Assembly (NCBI GenBank): GCA_015179125.1
Contig: WHVA01000289.1
Coordinates: 1 to 64,000 of the forward strand
Direction of reading: 5' to 3'
From: Gautieria morchelliformis
Taxonomy: Eukaryota > Basidiomycota > Agaricomycetes > Gomphales > Gomphaceae
Length of the DNA stretch: 64,000 nucleotides
Shown here: positions 30,171 to 41,133 of the stretch, piece by piece
Layout: each line of letters begins with the position of its first letter
Numbering within the stretch: position 1 is the stretch's first letter
Program-made: the position numbers and the translations under genes
The notes under the pieces: model-generated
Seen by the model: only the letters and a program-made list of their open reading frames with translations
Told to the model about the DNA's origin: nothing
The model's database searches: none

Positions 30171-31412
30171 TGTCAAGATTGGTTTTTAGGCATTAATATC
30201 GTGTATTAGTGAACACAGTGAATGCCCGAATAACTTGTGCAAATAAGTATGCCGTTCGGCAAATAGGTGAACCAATGAATGTTCACAAGATAAGAGGGTT
30301 GCCCGAACGGAGCTCGCCCTATCTACAGTTGTAGCGAAATGGCCTGTGGCTCTTGATGATGTAACATGCAAGGTGTCATGGAAGGGCTGTTTAAGTAGCG
30401 ACAATCCCTTCGCCAACAGCACAGAAAATAGTTCGAAGGCTAAGGTAATGAAGATGAAGTATGAGAACTCACCAGTGATGCCTAAGTCCTCTGCTGATCG
30501 AAGATAGAAATCTCCAAGAGAAGGCTCAAGACGATGATCACAGTGAGGTCAAGTTTGCACAAGATGGACGACGTATGATAATTGAACTGGGGAATATACA
30601 TGCGAATGTAAACTACTTATATTGAATGCTCGTAAGGTATCAGCGAGTAGGAAAGAGGCCGTCACAAGTCAGGGTTGGATAGGGGTGCGCAGTTATGATA
30701 CAACATAGATGAAATAAACATACAATAGAGTGAGAGAAGAGGGAGAACATGAAACGACGGAGAGTAAAGGTGGCGAAGGCACCTATGTATGAAAACATGT
30801 CTTGGGGCCCGCATATACACCGCCCTGCATGGGTTCTTCATCTACTGGGTTGATCCCACACGACCTATGGGTAGGACGTCCCGCGAACACACCCTGCTCA
30901 TATGAATACCAAAAGGGGGTTGGATCAAAAAGCTGATGGAGCTACTGACGAACCATCATGCCGGGTAGGGATGTCGATCGTGTTTTGATGGTGTGCCTGC
31001 TGGCGAATGATGCGAGTAGTGAATGGCTGTTCAGAGAAATGCAAGGAAGGGTGAATGGAGATGACATAGGGGAGGAGTGGTCGAGGTGGAGGGCGAAGCC
31101 GAGTGAACACGGGGGAAGAGTGGTGAAAGGGGAAATGGGGATAACAAGGTGCAGGAAATACACAAGTCATGACAATCCGATCATAGGAACACCATCGAAA
31201 GAGGGTTGATCAGAGGAGGTGATAGGCCCAGCGATGACTGCCAAGCCAGTCCAAAGACGTCGATCGTGCTTTGACGGCATGGCTATGGTAAATGGCGCGA
31301 ACAGCGAAGATCGGTCGCCGAACACGGCAAGGATGATCGGAATGAACACGGAGGTGGAGTGGGAAATGGGAGAGCAGAGCATCTGAGTATGGGAAATAAA
31401 CACATCATGACA
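30171..31412 (-). repeat. Gypsy-2 solo LTR (reversed), 1242 bp
   Basis: Ends TGTCAAGATT and ATCATGACA with a perfect 5-bp duplication CAAGC (30166-30170 and 31413-31417). It is the reverse complement of the LTRs at 15792 and 35417. The target duplication shows that it is an independent solo LTR and not the missing 5' LTR of the Gypsy-2 element to its right. Confidence 0.93.
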
Positions 31413-31620
31413 CAAGCCTCGCCTGTGATTCACTTGGCAGGTGGTTATTATGAGGGAAAAAGAGAGATAATTTGGGAAATATACTATATACAATATTACA
31501 GTAAAACCAGTGGGCATGGCATATGGTGTACATGTATCAAAGTATATTAAGGTGAAAAAGAGTAAAAGTAACTACATTAAACTATGGATGTGGCAGAGAT
31601 TGTTTTGAAGTTGTCATTGA
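31413..31620. other. AT-rich spacer before the Gypsy-2 gag
   Basis: No ORF. It ends with a pyrimidine-poor TTGAGTTTCAG that could be a 3' splice site before the gag frame, or an element junction. Confidence 0.4.
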
Positions 31621-32565
31621 GTTTCAGGTGATACATCAGGTACCTATTATCCGTTTCCTTTCGCCTACCCTCAGGCCGCCCCTGATGGTGATTCCAATGC
31701 TGCGAAACCCGACAAGTTCACAGGGAAAGAACCTCGCCTTCTCCGAACATTCATCGCTAGTTGTATTATGGTCTTCGACAACAAACCCCGAAAGTTCCAG
31801 CAGGAGCGACAGCGAGTCTCCTACGCAGCATCCTACCTCAGCGACATTGCCTTGATCTGGTGGCAGCCTTTTCTAATTCAGTTCCCGGAACCTCCCATTC
31901 GGAGCAACTGGCTTATCTTTGTAGACGAACTTAATCGTCTTTTCGGTCAGGCCGACATCATCCAGGTGTCCGAGCGAGCTATTCACAGGCTCAAAATGCT
32001 CGACGCCCATCGTGTCAATTGCCACATGACCACATTCGCTGAGTTGTCCTCTTACGTCGAGTGGAACGATGCCGCCCTTTACGATGCCTTCTACAACAGC
32101 CTCGCCGAGCGCATCAAAGACCACATGCTCTCCTACAAACGTCCCGAAAGCCTCAACGATCTCAAGCGTCAGGCTCTCCGCATCGACAATCGCTACTGGG
32201 AGCGCCAAGGCGAAAAGCAGATTACAACCTCTATTCGTCCCCCTTCCTCTTCCAAACCTTCTGTTACACCACGTGCTAACGCTCGACCCAGACCCCCTGC
32301 CGCAGCCAAGCCCGACGAACAGAAAGATCTTTCCGGCATCCTCGATGCTACCAGACGTCTTACTGAAGCCGAGAAAGAGCGACGAAAAACCAAAGGACTT
32401 TGCCCTTATTGCGGCGAACCCCCCACACATCACGCGAAGGGGTGCCACTTCCAAGAGTCTGCCCCAACTACTGGCAGAGCTATCTTCACTCTCGAAGGCG
32501 ACCCCCAGGTTGCGATTCTTGAAGAGGTTCCCGAAGATGGCGAAAGCTCTCCCGCGGAATGTTAA
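31621..32565 (+). CDS. Gypsy-2 Gag
   Basis: The frame is open from 31621 (first ATG 31768). It contains the capsid pattern of Ty3/Gypsy Gag: KPDKFTGKEPR, then YAASYLSDIALIWWQPF, WLIFVDELNRLFGQ, and AALYDAFYNSLAERIKDHM. A Pro/Lys-rich linker follows, and near residue 295 a zinc-knuckle variant CPYCGEPPTHHAKGCH. The likely start is upstream of 31768 because the KPDKFTGKE segment belongs to the domain. TGA codons precede the frame near 31606-31620, so translation may begin on a spliced upstream exon. No protease follows; the frame ends about 80 residues after the finger. Confidence 0.8.
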   Translation, partial: VSGDTSGTYYPFPFAYPQAAPDGDSNAAKPDKFTGKEPRLLRTFIASCIMVFDNKPRKFQQERQRVSYAASYLSDIALIWWQPFLIQFPEPPIRSNWLIFVDELNRLFGQADIIQVSERAIHRLKMLDAHRVNCHMTTFAELSSYVEWNDAALYDAFYNSLAERIKDHMLSYKRPESLNDLKRQALRIDNRYWERQGEKQITTSIRPPSSSKPSVTPRANARPRPPAAAKPDEQKDLSGILDATRRLTEAEKERRKTKGLCPYCGEPPTHHAKGCHFQESAPTTGRAIFTLEGDPQVAILEEVPEDGESSPAEC

Positions 32566-32914
32566 ACTCGCGATCCCTCTGTGGTGTTAAGAATGGATCG
32601 CTTTACTCTTTCGAACAACGATCTTACCCACTTTGTATGAATCCCTGTATCTGTTCGCTTCCACTATCCTGCCTTCTTCACCTCTTCCCATCCATGTACA
32701 CCTTCTTAGTCTTTGATTCTTTCCCCCTCATTCTAGTTCTCAAAAGTCCTCACACAAATGTCTCTTTCTCCTCCTCCTTGTAAAAACACACTAGCCGCAA
32801 CTTGTCTCGTTCGCCGAACACGTACATATCCGTCTCATTCAGAACAAACCCTGCTTCGATAGATAGCTTTTCCACATGCCATACTTCAGTTACCTTCGAC
32901 ACACATTCCGAATA
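32566..32914. other. Gypsy-2 internal non-coding DNA
   Basis: Where pol would be expected after gag there is only pyrimidine-rich sequence without domains. Confidence 0.5.
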
Positions 32915-33545
32915 CTCTCCCCCGCTATTCTCGGGTTACGCTCCGAACGCGGCGATTGGACTACTCTATTCCACTTCGGCCCTTCTACCAGGTGTCGTTT
33001 CTTTCTTCGCCCTTCCTATCCCGAATCTTCCTGTTTTTTACACAGACGTTCGACATGGACAACGAACTATTCGCTACCCCAGCAACAGCCTATCGAGCGT
33101 CACCCTACTGAGTCCTCCATATCGCTGCTTTATACTCGTCCCCGCTATTCTTGGGTTACGCCCCGAACACGGCGATTGGACTACTCTATTACACTTCGGC
33201 CCTTCTACCAGGTGTCGTTTCTTTCTTCACCCTTCCTATCCCGAATCTTCCTGTTTTTACACAGACGTTCGACATGGACGGTGAACTATTCGCTACCCCA
33301 GCAACAGCCTATCGAGCATCACTCTACTGAGTCCTCCATACCGCTGCTTTATACTCGTCCCCGCTATTCTCGGGTTACGCCCCGAACACGGCGATTGGAC
33401 TACTCTATTACACTTCAGCCTTTCTACCAGCAACAGCCTATCGAGCATCACTCTACTGAGTCCTCCATATCGCTGGTTTATACTCGTCCCCGCTATTCTT
33501 GGGTTACGCCCCGAACACGGCGATTGGACCACTCTATCCCATTCC
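32915..33545. repeat. Tandem repeat of about 220 bp inside Gypsy-2
   Basis: The phrase CCCGCTATTCTYGGGTTACG starts at 32921, 33141, 33360 and 33488. Three nearly full units of 219-220 bp are followed by one shortened to about 128 bp. Units are highly similar, so the array is young or homogenised. Frames crossing it have no known domain. A G-run (33582-33590) follows. Confidence 0.85.
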
Positions 33546-33829
33546 GCCCACTTTACCCGTCGGGGCGACGCGTACCATAAAAGGGGGGGTGAGTGCTTAG
33601 GCACTATACAAACCTTCACAACCACCCCTACATTCGGAGAACCTGGCGATCACTTCGCACAAAAATTCGCGAACACCACTCGCCGCTGGATTCGCTTATA
33701 GGCACTTTCGCGTACTCCCACGCAAAATCCCCGAAAGGACCCAAGACTTAGCACATAATTTAGCACTTCAAGAAAAACGACACTTCTATGTTCACATAAA
33801 AGATTATCACAGACTATTTCATTAGCTTC

Positions 33830-35237
33830 CTAAGCACCGCCTGGACCCCCTCTAGTTCTAACACCTCTCTGCTCAAATCGTTGAGCTTTCGAGACACACT
33901 CCTCATCAACTCCTCCGACCTCTCCACCAGATCCTCCACCCTCTCCTCGCCGGCCAGCGCAGATGTTCAGGTGCCTTCGGAGGTATCTGAGACTCAGCGG
34001 GTGACGCTCGGAAGGGGGGTACAACAGGCTTACCAAGGACGCCCTTCAACGAGATCGAGGACGGACCCGCCATCGACCCTTTTTCCTTCGCCTTCCCCTT
34101 ACTCTTCCCCTTCAACCCTCGCTCTTTCACCACTGGCTCTCGACTATCCTTTTCGTCCTTTGCCACGTACTCTAAAGGAGGGACAAGGACTCCATATGAG
34201 TTCGGACGATGTAGGAGGAATGGAAAGGAACAGAACCTACCCTCTGCTGCAACACAGCCCTGGCGATCGCGAATGCATTGCCCACACATCTTCCCCGCCT
34301 CGCCACTGCAGGTGTGACCGTAGCGAAGGCATCGCCCACACTTCGCAGGCCTCTTCAGTACCTCGTGCTATGGAGGAGCACACAGTCAGCGGGCGAACTA
34401 CTTCGACAAAGAACTATGCTGCTTACCCCGTTATATATCAACCAGCCGAGCAAATACGCATGCTCGGGATAACCATGCTTCGCCACCGATTGTGGAACCT
34501 TGTCTGATTCGGCAACTAGCGCATTCGCCCGACCCTTGTGACGTTGGGCAGTGGTCGGCTCGACTACGACAACCTCTGGCGAAGGGCTCCGAGTACGTTC
34601 CTTCCGAGCCTTCTTCGGTGTCCGGGTACTTTCGCCTTCGTCTTCGGACGACAGGAACATGGGTCGCCGTTTCATGCACACAGGCTGGACTGTGGCAGAA
34701 TCTCCCAATGGCCCAGCCGCGCGAGCAGAATCTTCGAGAGAACTTCAAGTCAGGAGACCAGTGAATAAACAAGTGTCACATACCTTCAGGCTCCCGCACA
34801 CTGTCCCCCTCAATTCGGGGCTCCTTCGTAGCAACCCCCAGTACCTCGGGTTCCTTCGACGGACCTCGCGACTCTATCGGTTCTGGCACCACGTTCATCC
34901 CGGCATCAAGGAATTCTGGGCTAACTAAGAAACCCACACTCCCGAACCACTCTTTCGCTTCCTTCACCTCCCTCGCCAGGTTGTCCACTTCCGATGGACG
35001 TTTGAAGTCGGGGTCCGCGATCACTTCGACATGCAATGTGGCACGCAGCTCAGCCTGTGATGGAGTGGTCAGCGAAAATCCTTGATGAGGAAGTTCTCCT
35101 ACCTGAAGCTCTTCAGCCTCCACAACCCATTGCTCCACTTCTTCGCGCAAAGCTCCCCGAAGGTCAGGACGAACCTTCAGCTTGACGCGCGTTCGCTCGA
35201 TAAGCACAGAGAGAGAGGAGGACTCGTTAGGGGCCAT
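33830..35237 (-). CDS. Antisense spliced ORF in Gypsy-2 with paired CxxC zinc motifs
   Basis: This gene reads opposite to gag and to the 3' LTR. The first exon (35237 to about 34782) is helical and acidic (LIERTRVKLKVRPDLRG, LAREVKEAKEWFGSVGF) and ends at GTATGT. Next comes a basic/acidic segment (about 34730-34455) with SSEDEGEST and KKARKERTRSPSPE, then an exon near 34350-34230 with two similar zinc-binding halves, KCGRCLRYGHTC and MCGQCIRDRQGC (CxxCx6C twice). The last part (about 34220-33906) is Lys/Gly/Ser-rich. Exon borders after the first are approximate. Proteins with this CxxCx6C pair are common among repeat-associated gene models of mushrooms; binding nucleic acid is inference. Confidence 0.55.
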
Positions 35238-35416
35238 AAGGAATCAAATGGTGAAATGAACCCGTCGCCTCACACCGCAACGCCTTTTTAAGCCCAGGAC
35301 CGAGCCGTGCACGGACCAAGCGGCGAGAGATCATATCGGGAGCACTATTACATCCTCAGACTCGTCCCCACCCCAGAACACTACGTCGTTGGACTCCAAA
35401 GCTAGGAGGGGGGTAC

Positions 35417-36689
35417 TGTCATGACGCGTCTATTTCTCATATTCAGGTGCGCTGTCTTACCATTTGTCACCCCATCTCCGTGTTCGTTCCGATCGCCATT
35501 GTCATGTTCGGCAGCCAATTCTCGCTGTTCGCGACAATGACCATGGTTATGTCGTCAACAAGCGATCGACGTCTTCGGACTAACTTAGCAATCATTGTTG
35601 GGCCTACCACCTCCTCTGCTCGGCCTTCTTCGATGGTGTTCTGACAATCGGATTGCCATGACCTATGTATTTCCTGCACCTTGTTACCCCCATTCCCTCG
35701 TTCGCTACTCCTCCTCCGTGTTCGCTCGGCTTCGCCCCTCCCTTCGGCCACGCCTCCTCTATGTTCTCTCCATTCACCCTTTGCCGCATTTCGCCGAACC
35801 GCTATTCGCTGCTCGCACATTTCGCCAACAAAGGCACGCCATCAAATACGATCGGTACCATTTACCTGGCGTGATGATTCATCACTAACCCCATCATCAT
35901 CTTAAATCCAACCCCTTTGGGTTTTCGTATGGCCAAAGTATGTTCGCGGAGCTTTCCCTCAGAAGGTCATGTGGGATCGACCCAGTGAACGAAGAGTCCG
36001 TGCAGGGAGACATGTATGCGGGCCTCAAGACATGGTTTCGTACATAAGTACCTTCGCCACCTTTACTCTCCGTCGTTTCATATTCGCACCCCTCCCTCAC
36101 TCTATTGTATGTTTATTCCATCTCCTTAGTATCATGACTGCGCACCCCTATCTAACCCTGACTCGTGACGGCCTCTTTCCTATTCGATGATACCGTACGA
36201 GCATTCGATATAAGTAGTTTACATTCGCATGTATATTCCCCAGTTCAATTATCATACGTCGTCCACCTTGTGCAAACTTGACCTCGCTGTGATCATCATC
36301 TTGGGTCTCTCCTTGAAGATTTATATCTTCGACCAGCTAAGGACTTAGGCATCACTGGTGAGTTCTCATACTTCGTCTTCGTTACCTTAGCCTTCAAACT
36401 ACTTTCTGCGCTGTTGGCGAAGGGCTCCGAAGGAGTACCTTCGCCAGCGAAGGGACCGTCGAAACTTAGACAGCCCTTCCGTGATATCTTGCACGTTACA
36501 TCGTCAAGTGCTGCGAGCTGTTTCGCTACAACTGTAGACAGGGCGGGCCCCGTTCGGGCAACCCCTTTGTTTCGTGAACATTCATCGGTTCACTTATTCG
36601 CCGAACGGCATACTTATTCGCACAAGTTATTCGGGCATTCGTTGTGTTCACTAATACACGATATTAACGCCTAAAAACCAATCTTGACA
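35417..36689 (+). repeat. Gypsy-2 3' LTR, 1273 bp
   Basis: TGTCATGACG..CTTGACA, directly preceded by the polypurine tract GCTAGGAGGGGGGTAC, which makes it a 3' LTR of a plus-strand element. The right flank begins ACTAT; the matching left flank is not found because the 5' end is lost. Confidence 0.92.
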
Positions 36690-36862
36690 ACTATCTGATG
36701 TGCCCGATCGATGATAATTTCGATCAGCCTCCTTCCCCCTTGAAGAACAGAGCGGGGGATGGCAATGACATCTCTTTTGAACTGATTCTTAGTCCAGATC
36801 AGCCCGTCCCGGATCCCGAATCTCGGGTGCGCGTCCGGGTGCGCCATGATCTTTGTGAACAT
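36690..36862 (-). pseudogene. Gypsy-1 integrase, N-terminal start only
   Basis: Reads KIMAHPDAHPRFGIRDGLIW, then a segment ending IIDRAHQIV, the lead-in to the integrase zinc finger (the first His of HHCC). It is cut there by the Gypsy-2 LTR. It is in a different frame from the RNase H ORF because of an upstream frameshift. Confidence 0.75.
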
Positions 36863-36903
36863 GGTGTCCCTATGGTACGCGTCTCGTAGGACCTTAGACA
36901 GGT

Positions 36904-37821
36904 CTACGCCTTGCTCAACGATCCGGCGCAGGGGTGTGCCATCATTCCCTGCGGCAATGGCTCTGACATCATCGTCGTCGTCGCTTGACGCGGCGACGGC
37001 GCGGGCTCTGGTGAGCCCTCGTTTAATCCGGCGGCTTCCGTTACTCTCGCCTCTGTCTTCTCAGCGAGGCGTTTAGAGCATCTTGTCGCCACTGTTCGCA
37101 GCTCGACATACCGGTCGGTGGGCAATAACTCACCATCCGGATCTAGATGCACATCCGCGTTCACGAAGACGTGGTCCGGGTGATTGTCATCACTCGTGTC
37201 GCTCTCGTAGTAGCACGACAGGCAGTCCGCTACTTTGTTCTCTACACCGTCAACATGAACGGTGTTGAAATTGAACCGTGAGAGAAACTCCCACCATCTG
37301 ACCTGTCGGTCAGATAGGCTCTTTTGGGTCTCGAAGTACTCGAGTCCCTTGTGGTCTGTGACGAGGGTGAACCTTCGCCCCAGCAGTTTGTCCTCCCATT
37401 TCATGAGAGCCTCGAGCACCGCGATAGTCTCGTGCTCGTGAGTCCGGTAGTGTTGCTGAGCAACGCTGAACTTCTTTGACAAGAAGCCGGCCGGTCGACA
37501 AGTTTTCCAGTCAGGACCTTGGCCGTAGACCACACCGACGCCGGCTTTTGATCCGTCGGTGATCACCCAGATCAGCTCTGGGCACCTTGCGTCTACTGGA
37601 CGCAGGATCGGGGCCTTACAGGCCAACGCCTTAATGCTTTGCCAGCATTTGTCGAGCAGTGGCGTCCATTCGAATGGACGGTTATTACACGCACAGCCCG
37701 ATAGCGGGGTGGTATATGCGCTAACATCCGGCATGTAGTGTGCCAGATACTGTACGAGCCCGAGGAAACGCTGGACGTCGTTGAACGTCCGTGGCCTGCG
37801 CCACTCGCGGATGCGTTGCAT
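36904..37821 (-). pseudogene. Gypsy-1 RT thumb/connection and RNase H
   Basis: Starts MQRIREWRRPRTFNDVQRF, continues FLGLVQYLAHYMPD (RT connection) and the RNase H domain with ITDGSKAGVGVVYGQ, HEHETIAVLEAL and LVTDHKGLEYF, then DRQVRWWEFLSRFNF. It follows the RT frame without frame change after a single TGA at 37846-37848, so RT and RNase H were one protein. The tail after NKVADCLS is low-complexity and frameshifted. Confidence 0.9.
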
Positions 37822-37845
37822 CTTATCCTCGTCGGCATGTACCCC

Positions 37846-38700
37846 TCAGCCATCGATCATATGGCCAAGGCACTCCATTCGGATGGAGTAGAGGTCCACC
37901 TTTTTCTTGCTCAGAAAGAGGTGATTCTTCCTCAGTCTGTCAAAGACGATGTAGAGGTGCTCTTCATGCTCTTGTATTGAGAGCGAGAATATGAAGATGT
38001 CATCCATGTATACATGGACGAAGCGACCTATGCAGTCGCGGAAAATGGCTGTCATCAGCCGTTGGAATGTTGATGGGGCGTTACAGTCCCCCATCTGTAT
38101 CACCTGGCTCCTGAAGGTGCCGAGGATCGTGGCAAAGGCTGTCTTTGCTACGTGATCCGGATGGATCCAGATCTGCTCGTATGCTTCTGACATATCGAGT
38201 TTAGTTCGATATTGGCAGCGAGCCATGTCGCTGCGTATGATATCCTGGTCCGGGAAGGGCGTGACGTCCTTCACCGTGTTTTCGTTCTGCTGGCGCAGAT
38301 CGAAGACGGTTCTCAACGTACCGTTCTTCTTCAGCACACACAGCATGGGCACTGCCTGCTGCGCTACTGCCGGAATCCACCACTTTGCAGTGGTGTATCG
38401 TTCTATTTTTGCCAACAGTTCCTCTCGGAAGTGTTCGGGGCATTTCGGTGGTCGATACCGCATGTGCTTGTTGGGATCGATGAGGTTGATCTCATGGTTG
38501 ATCTCCCGCAGCGGCGGGAGTTCTAATGGAATTCCACTGACTAGGTCAGCGATTCTTTCCATCCATTCCTCGCGGAGGCAAGGAAGGTCATCATCCATGA
38601 GGATGATGGTAGTGGTTGGCTTAGATGCCATTAGGCGCTGTTGGCGTCTATTAGGTCCCGCGGCGCACGGGCCCGCTTTCCTCTTTCCCATCGCTTTCAC
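37846..38700 (-). pseudogene. Gypsy-1 reverse transcriptase
   Basis: RT blocks are visible in order: LKKNGTLRTVFDLRQQN, TKLDMSEAYEQIWI, IQMGDCNAPSTFQRLM, and the catalytic VYMDDIFIFS with its two Asp. The frame continues upstream without shift into the Gag-protease ORF across one TGA (38779-38781) and ends at TGA 37846-37848 after ECLGHMIDG. Catalytic residues are intact, so the only damage seen in this part is the stop. Confidence 0.9.
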
Positions 38701-38778
38701 CGTTAGGTGAGAGCGTCTCTCCCTACGACCATAGGGTGAGTTCGAGGACGAGTCGTCTTGCGACTCGTCCTCCTGGCT

Positions 38779-41121
38779 TCAATGAGCCAGGTTCGGCGTC
38801 GGCGCTTGGGTGATTCTGCTCACCCCTGGCCCCTTGTCCTCGTTCTTCGATTCATCGTCGTCGAATGAGACCTTGCCCGTGGGGATCACCTCGTTTCCCT
38901 TGCGGATCGTCCCTGGGCTCGAGAAGTCCAGGGTTATGCCGAATCTCCTTAGGAACGGTGTCCCTAAGATCGCGTCATAATATTCGACGTTTGCTACGTC
39001 GAAGTATTCGTCGTATGTCCCGCGACCAAACTTGATGGTCGTGTTCATTCCATAGTTGATCGTGGAACGGCTGCCTATGCAGGCTAGCTGCAGCGCGATT
39101 GGTTGCTCCAGGGAGAATGTCTTCATCCCTGTAGCTCGCGTGAATTCGGGGGACAGCAGTACCCCTTCGCTGCCACTATCTAGCAGGCAGTGGGCTTTTA
39201 CGCCGTTTATTTCCCAGTACCCCGATAGGGTACGGTTCTCACTACACAGACGCGTCGGCCGCGTTCTGTGTTTGCTTCGGTGGTGATACACCGGCTCGGC
39301 CGCCTTATCTGGCGTGACCGATGTGCGTGCCGCCATGACTTTCATGGCGGTTTCGTCTTCCAGCGCGAATCTGATCGCGCTGGACCTGTAGGTGGTGTCC
39401 TCCACCTCTTCGTCCCATTCATAGTATTGGGACGGCTCAGGGTCCCACTCTTCAGCGGGCGTGTCTCCGTTATCCGGAGTGTCGTTGGGTTGGGGATCAC
39501 ACTCCCCCTCTTCATCAATCTGTTGAAGAGAGCTTTGATCGGGATCCGTCTCCGGATCCTCGGCTTCACCGTCGTGCCTCACGGCCGCTGTCCTTATACC
39601 GGACCTAAGCCGGGGGCATTCTGCCTTCTTGTGGCCAGGTTGGCCGCATTCAAAGCATGCGGTGTTGTTTTGGCTGCCGCTGGGCCTGTCATTGGGCCGG
39701 CCCGATGTTTTCGTCGGTGGGGCAGGTCGCGGGGACAATCCTGACGCTTGAGGCTGTTTAGCTTCAGGCGGGCGTCCAGCTTGTGCTGGGCGTGAGGGCG
39801 GTAGCCGTTGACCTGTTCCGCTTCTTGCGAACAGGCTGGGCCTGGTCAGGCCTGTTTGTGTCAACGGCTTGCTCCCTGTGAGCCGGGCGGCGCTAGCCGT
39901 TGCTGCTGTGCTTTCTGCGCAGCGCATCCCCATGTTATATCGGGATGCCTCCTCGATCATCCAGGCCATCTCGAAGAGTTGCTCTATTGAGCTGCTCTCG
40001 GCATTATAGCCCTTTTTGAGGACCTCATTGCGCAGTGTTTCGCGTAGCGCAGATACGAACCGTCTCCGGAACGTGTACTCGTCTGGCAGCTGTATCATAT
40101 GTGCCGCGTATTTCGTGAGCTCGTTCAGCATCTCCTGAACGGTTTTCATGCCTTGCATGACCGCGTCGAACTTATTCGAGGCGTGATGGTATGTCAGTGT
40201 GTGCAGGAACCTCTTTTGAAGGCCTTGCATCACTGATTCCAGCGTCCAGATGCGGACCTGGCGATCGAAGCGTTCAACGTTTCGAAGGAACCATTCTTGG
40301 GCTTCGCCGGTGAGGCGAGTGCCCACATAGCCGACCTGCATGTCGATGCTGGTTGGTCCTAGGAGGCAATTCATTTTCAGCCATCGTAGGATGGCTGCCA
40401 TGAAGATTTCAAACTCTTCGAGGTCCGATCCCCCTGCATATGGCTCGGGGTGGGCCAATTTTACGCCAGCCTTCGCTAGCACAGACTTCTCCAGGTCTGT
40501 GTCCGTGGCGTCTGCCAACGCCACGCGGATCATCCGCGTGATCCCGTCGTACGGCTCCATTGGTACGATGTCGGCCTGGTCAGGGATTCCCTGGCCTTCC
40601 GTTGGGGCCATGGATCGCTCGCGCGGTTGTGACGCCGCGCGGGGTAGGCTGTTATATGCCCTGACGGGCCCCAGGCCCGGATCGGGCTCGGGATTGGGAG
40701 CATTTTGTGCTCTCGGTTCCGGGGGCGTTTTGTGCCTGGTGTCCCCGGTCAGTCCCACGTTGCGGATTCGTAGCCTGCTGTTGTAGGCTGCGCGTGCTTG
40801 CCATGCGTCCTGTACGGCTTGCGTGAGCTGCTTGTCGGGCAGCTGAGCGGTGTGGCTGTGGGCCACTGTCTCTTCAGCGTTCTTCGCTAGTAGCTCGAGT
40901 GCCCGTGTGTGGCGGCACGCAGCTGCGGCTTCTTTATGCTGCCAGTGTGCGACTTCGAGCTCTAAGCTCTCGGTCGTCGTTTCAGAGTCAGGCTCTGAAG
41001 CGACCTGATCCCTAACGATCTGTTGGATCGTTTTACGGCTGTCCGTTGGGGCAGCCGGTTGTTCTTGAGGTTCGTTCCCGAACCTTACATCCTGTTCGAC
41101 CGGGACGGCTGGCGGCAGCAT
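38779..41121 (-). CDS. Gypsy-1 Gag-protease, 780 aa
   Basis: The N-terminal third is low-complexity with a coiled-coil (VAHWQHKEAAAACRHTRALE). The capsid domain spans about residues 235-400 (KLAHPEPYAGGSDLEEFEIF, YVGTRLTGEAQEWFLRN, RFLHTLTYHHASNKFDAVMQ). A CCHC knuckle CFECGQPGHKKAEC is near residue 490 and the aspartic protease CLLDSGSEGVLLSPEF near residue 655, with the downstream AILGTPFLRRFG. The first Met is 12 bp after an in-frame TGA that ends ORF A, so the true product may be a fusion or a readthrough protein. Confidence 0.92.
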   Translation of the reverse strand: MLPPAVPVEQDVRFGNEPQEQPAAPTDSRKTIQQIVRDQVASEPDSETTTESLELEVAHWQHKEAAAACRHTRALELLAKNAEETVAHSHTAQLPDKQLTQAVQDAWQARAAYNSRLRIRNVGLTGDTRHKTPPEPRAQNAPNPEPDPGLGPVRAYNSLPRAASQPRERSMAPTEGQGIPDQADIVPMEPYDGITRMIRVALADATDTDLEKSVLAKAGVKLAHPEPYAGGSDLEEFEIFMAAILRWLKMNCLLGPTSIDMQVGYVGTRLTGEAQEWFLRNVERFDRQVRIWTLESVMQGLQKRFLHTLTYHHASNKFDAVMQGMKTVQEMLNELTKYAAHMIQLPDEYTFRRRFVSALRETLRNEVLKKGYNAESSSIEQLFEMAWMIEEASRYNMGMRCAESTAATASAARLTGSKPLTQTGLTRPSLFARSGTGQRLPPSRPAQAGRPPEAKQPQASGLSPRPAPPTKTSGRPNDRPSGSQNNTACFECGQPGHKKAECPRLRSGIRTAAVRHDGEAEDPETDPDQSSLQQIDEEGECDPQPNDTPDNGDTPAEEWDPEPSQYYEWDEEVEDTTYRSSAIRFALEDETAMKVMAARTSVTPDKAAEPVYHHRSKHRTRPTRLCSENRTLSGYWEINGVKAHCLLDSGSEGVLLSPEFTRATGMKTFSLEQPIALQLACIGSRSTINYGMNTTIKFGRGTYDEYFDVANVEYYDAILGTPFLRRFGITLDFSSPGTIRKGNEVIPTGKVSFDDDESKNEDKGPGVSRITQAPTPNLAH

Positions 41122-41133
41122 TCGCTGCTTGTC

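Larger units (their letters stand above)
31621..36689 (+). mobile_element. Gypsy-2 element lacking pol and 5' LTR
   Basis: Parts in order: gag (plus strand), a 220-bp tandem-repeat block, a spliced ORF on the opposite strand, polypurine tract (GGAGGGGGG, about 35404-35413) and the 3' LTR. No RT, RNase H or integrase lies between gag and LTR. The 5' LTR is missing. Its right LTR end interrupts the integrase frame of Gypsy-1 copy 2. It may be a non-autonomous form or a deletion product. Confidence 0.7.

Noticed and set aside
30171-31412. The reversed LTR as the 5' LTR of the gag-bearing Gypsy-2 element
   Set aside because: It has its own perfect CAAGC duplication and opposite orientation to the 3' LTR with polypurine tract, so it is a separate solo LTR.
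32876-33580. 234-codon ORF in the 220-bp tandem array
   Set aside because: The frame follows the repeat period by chance and has no domain; it lies in non-coding element DNA.
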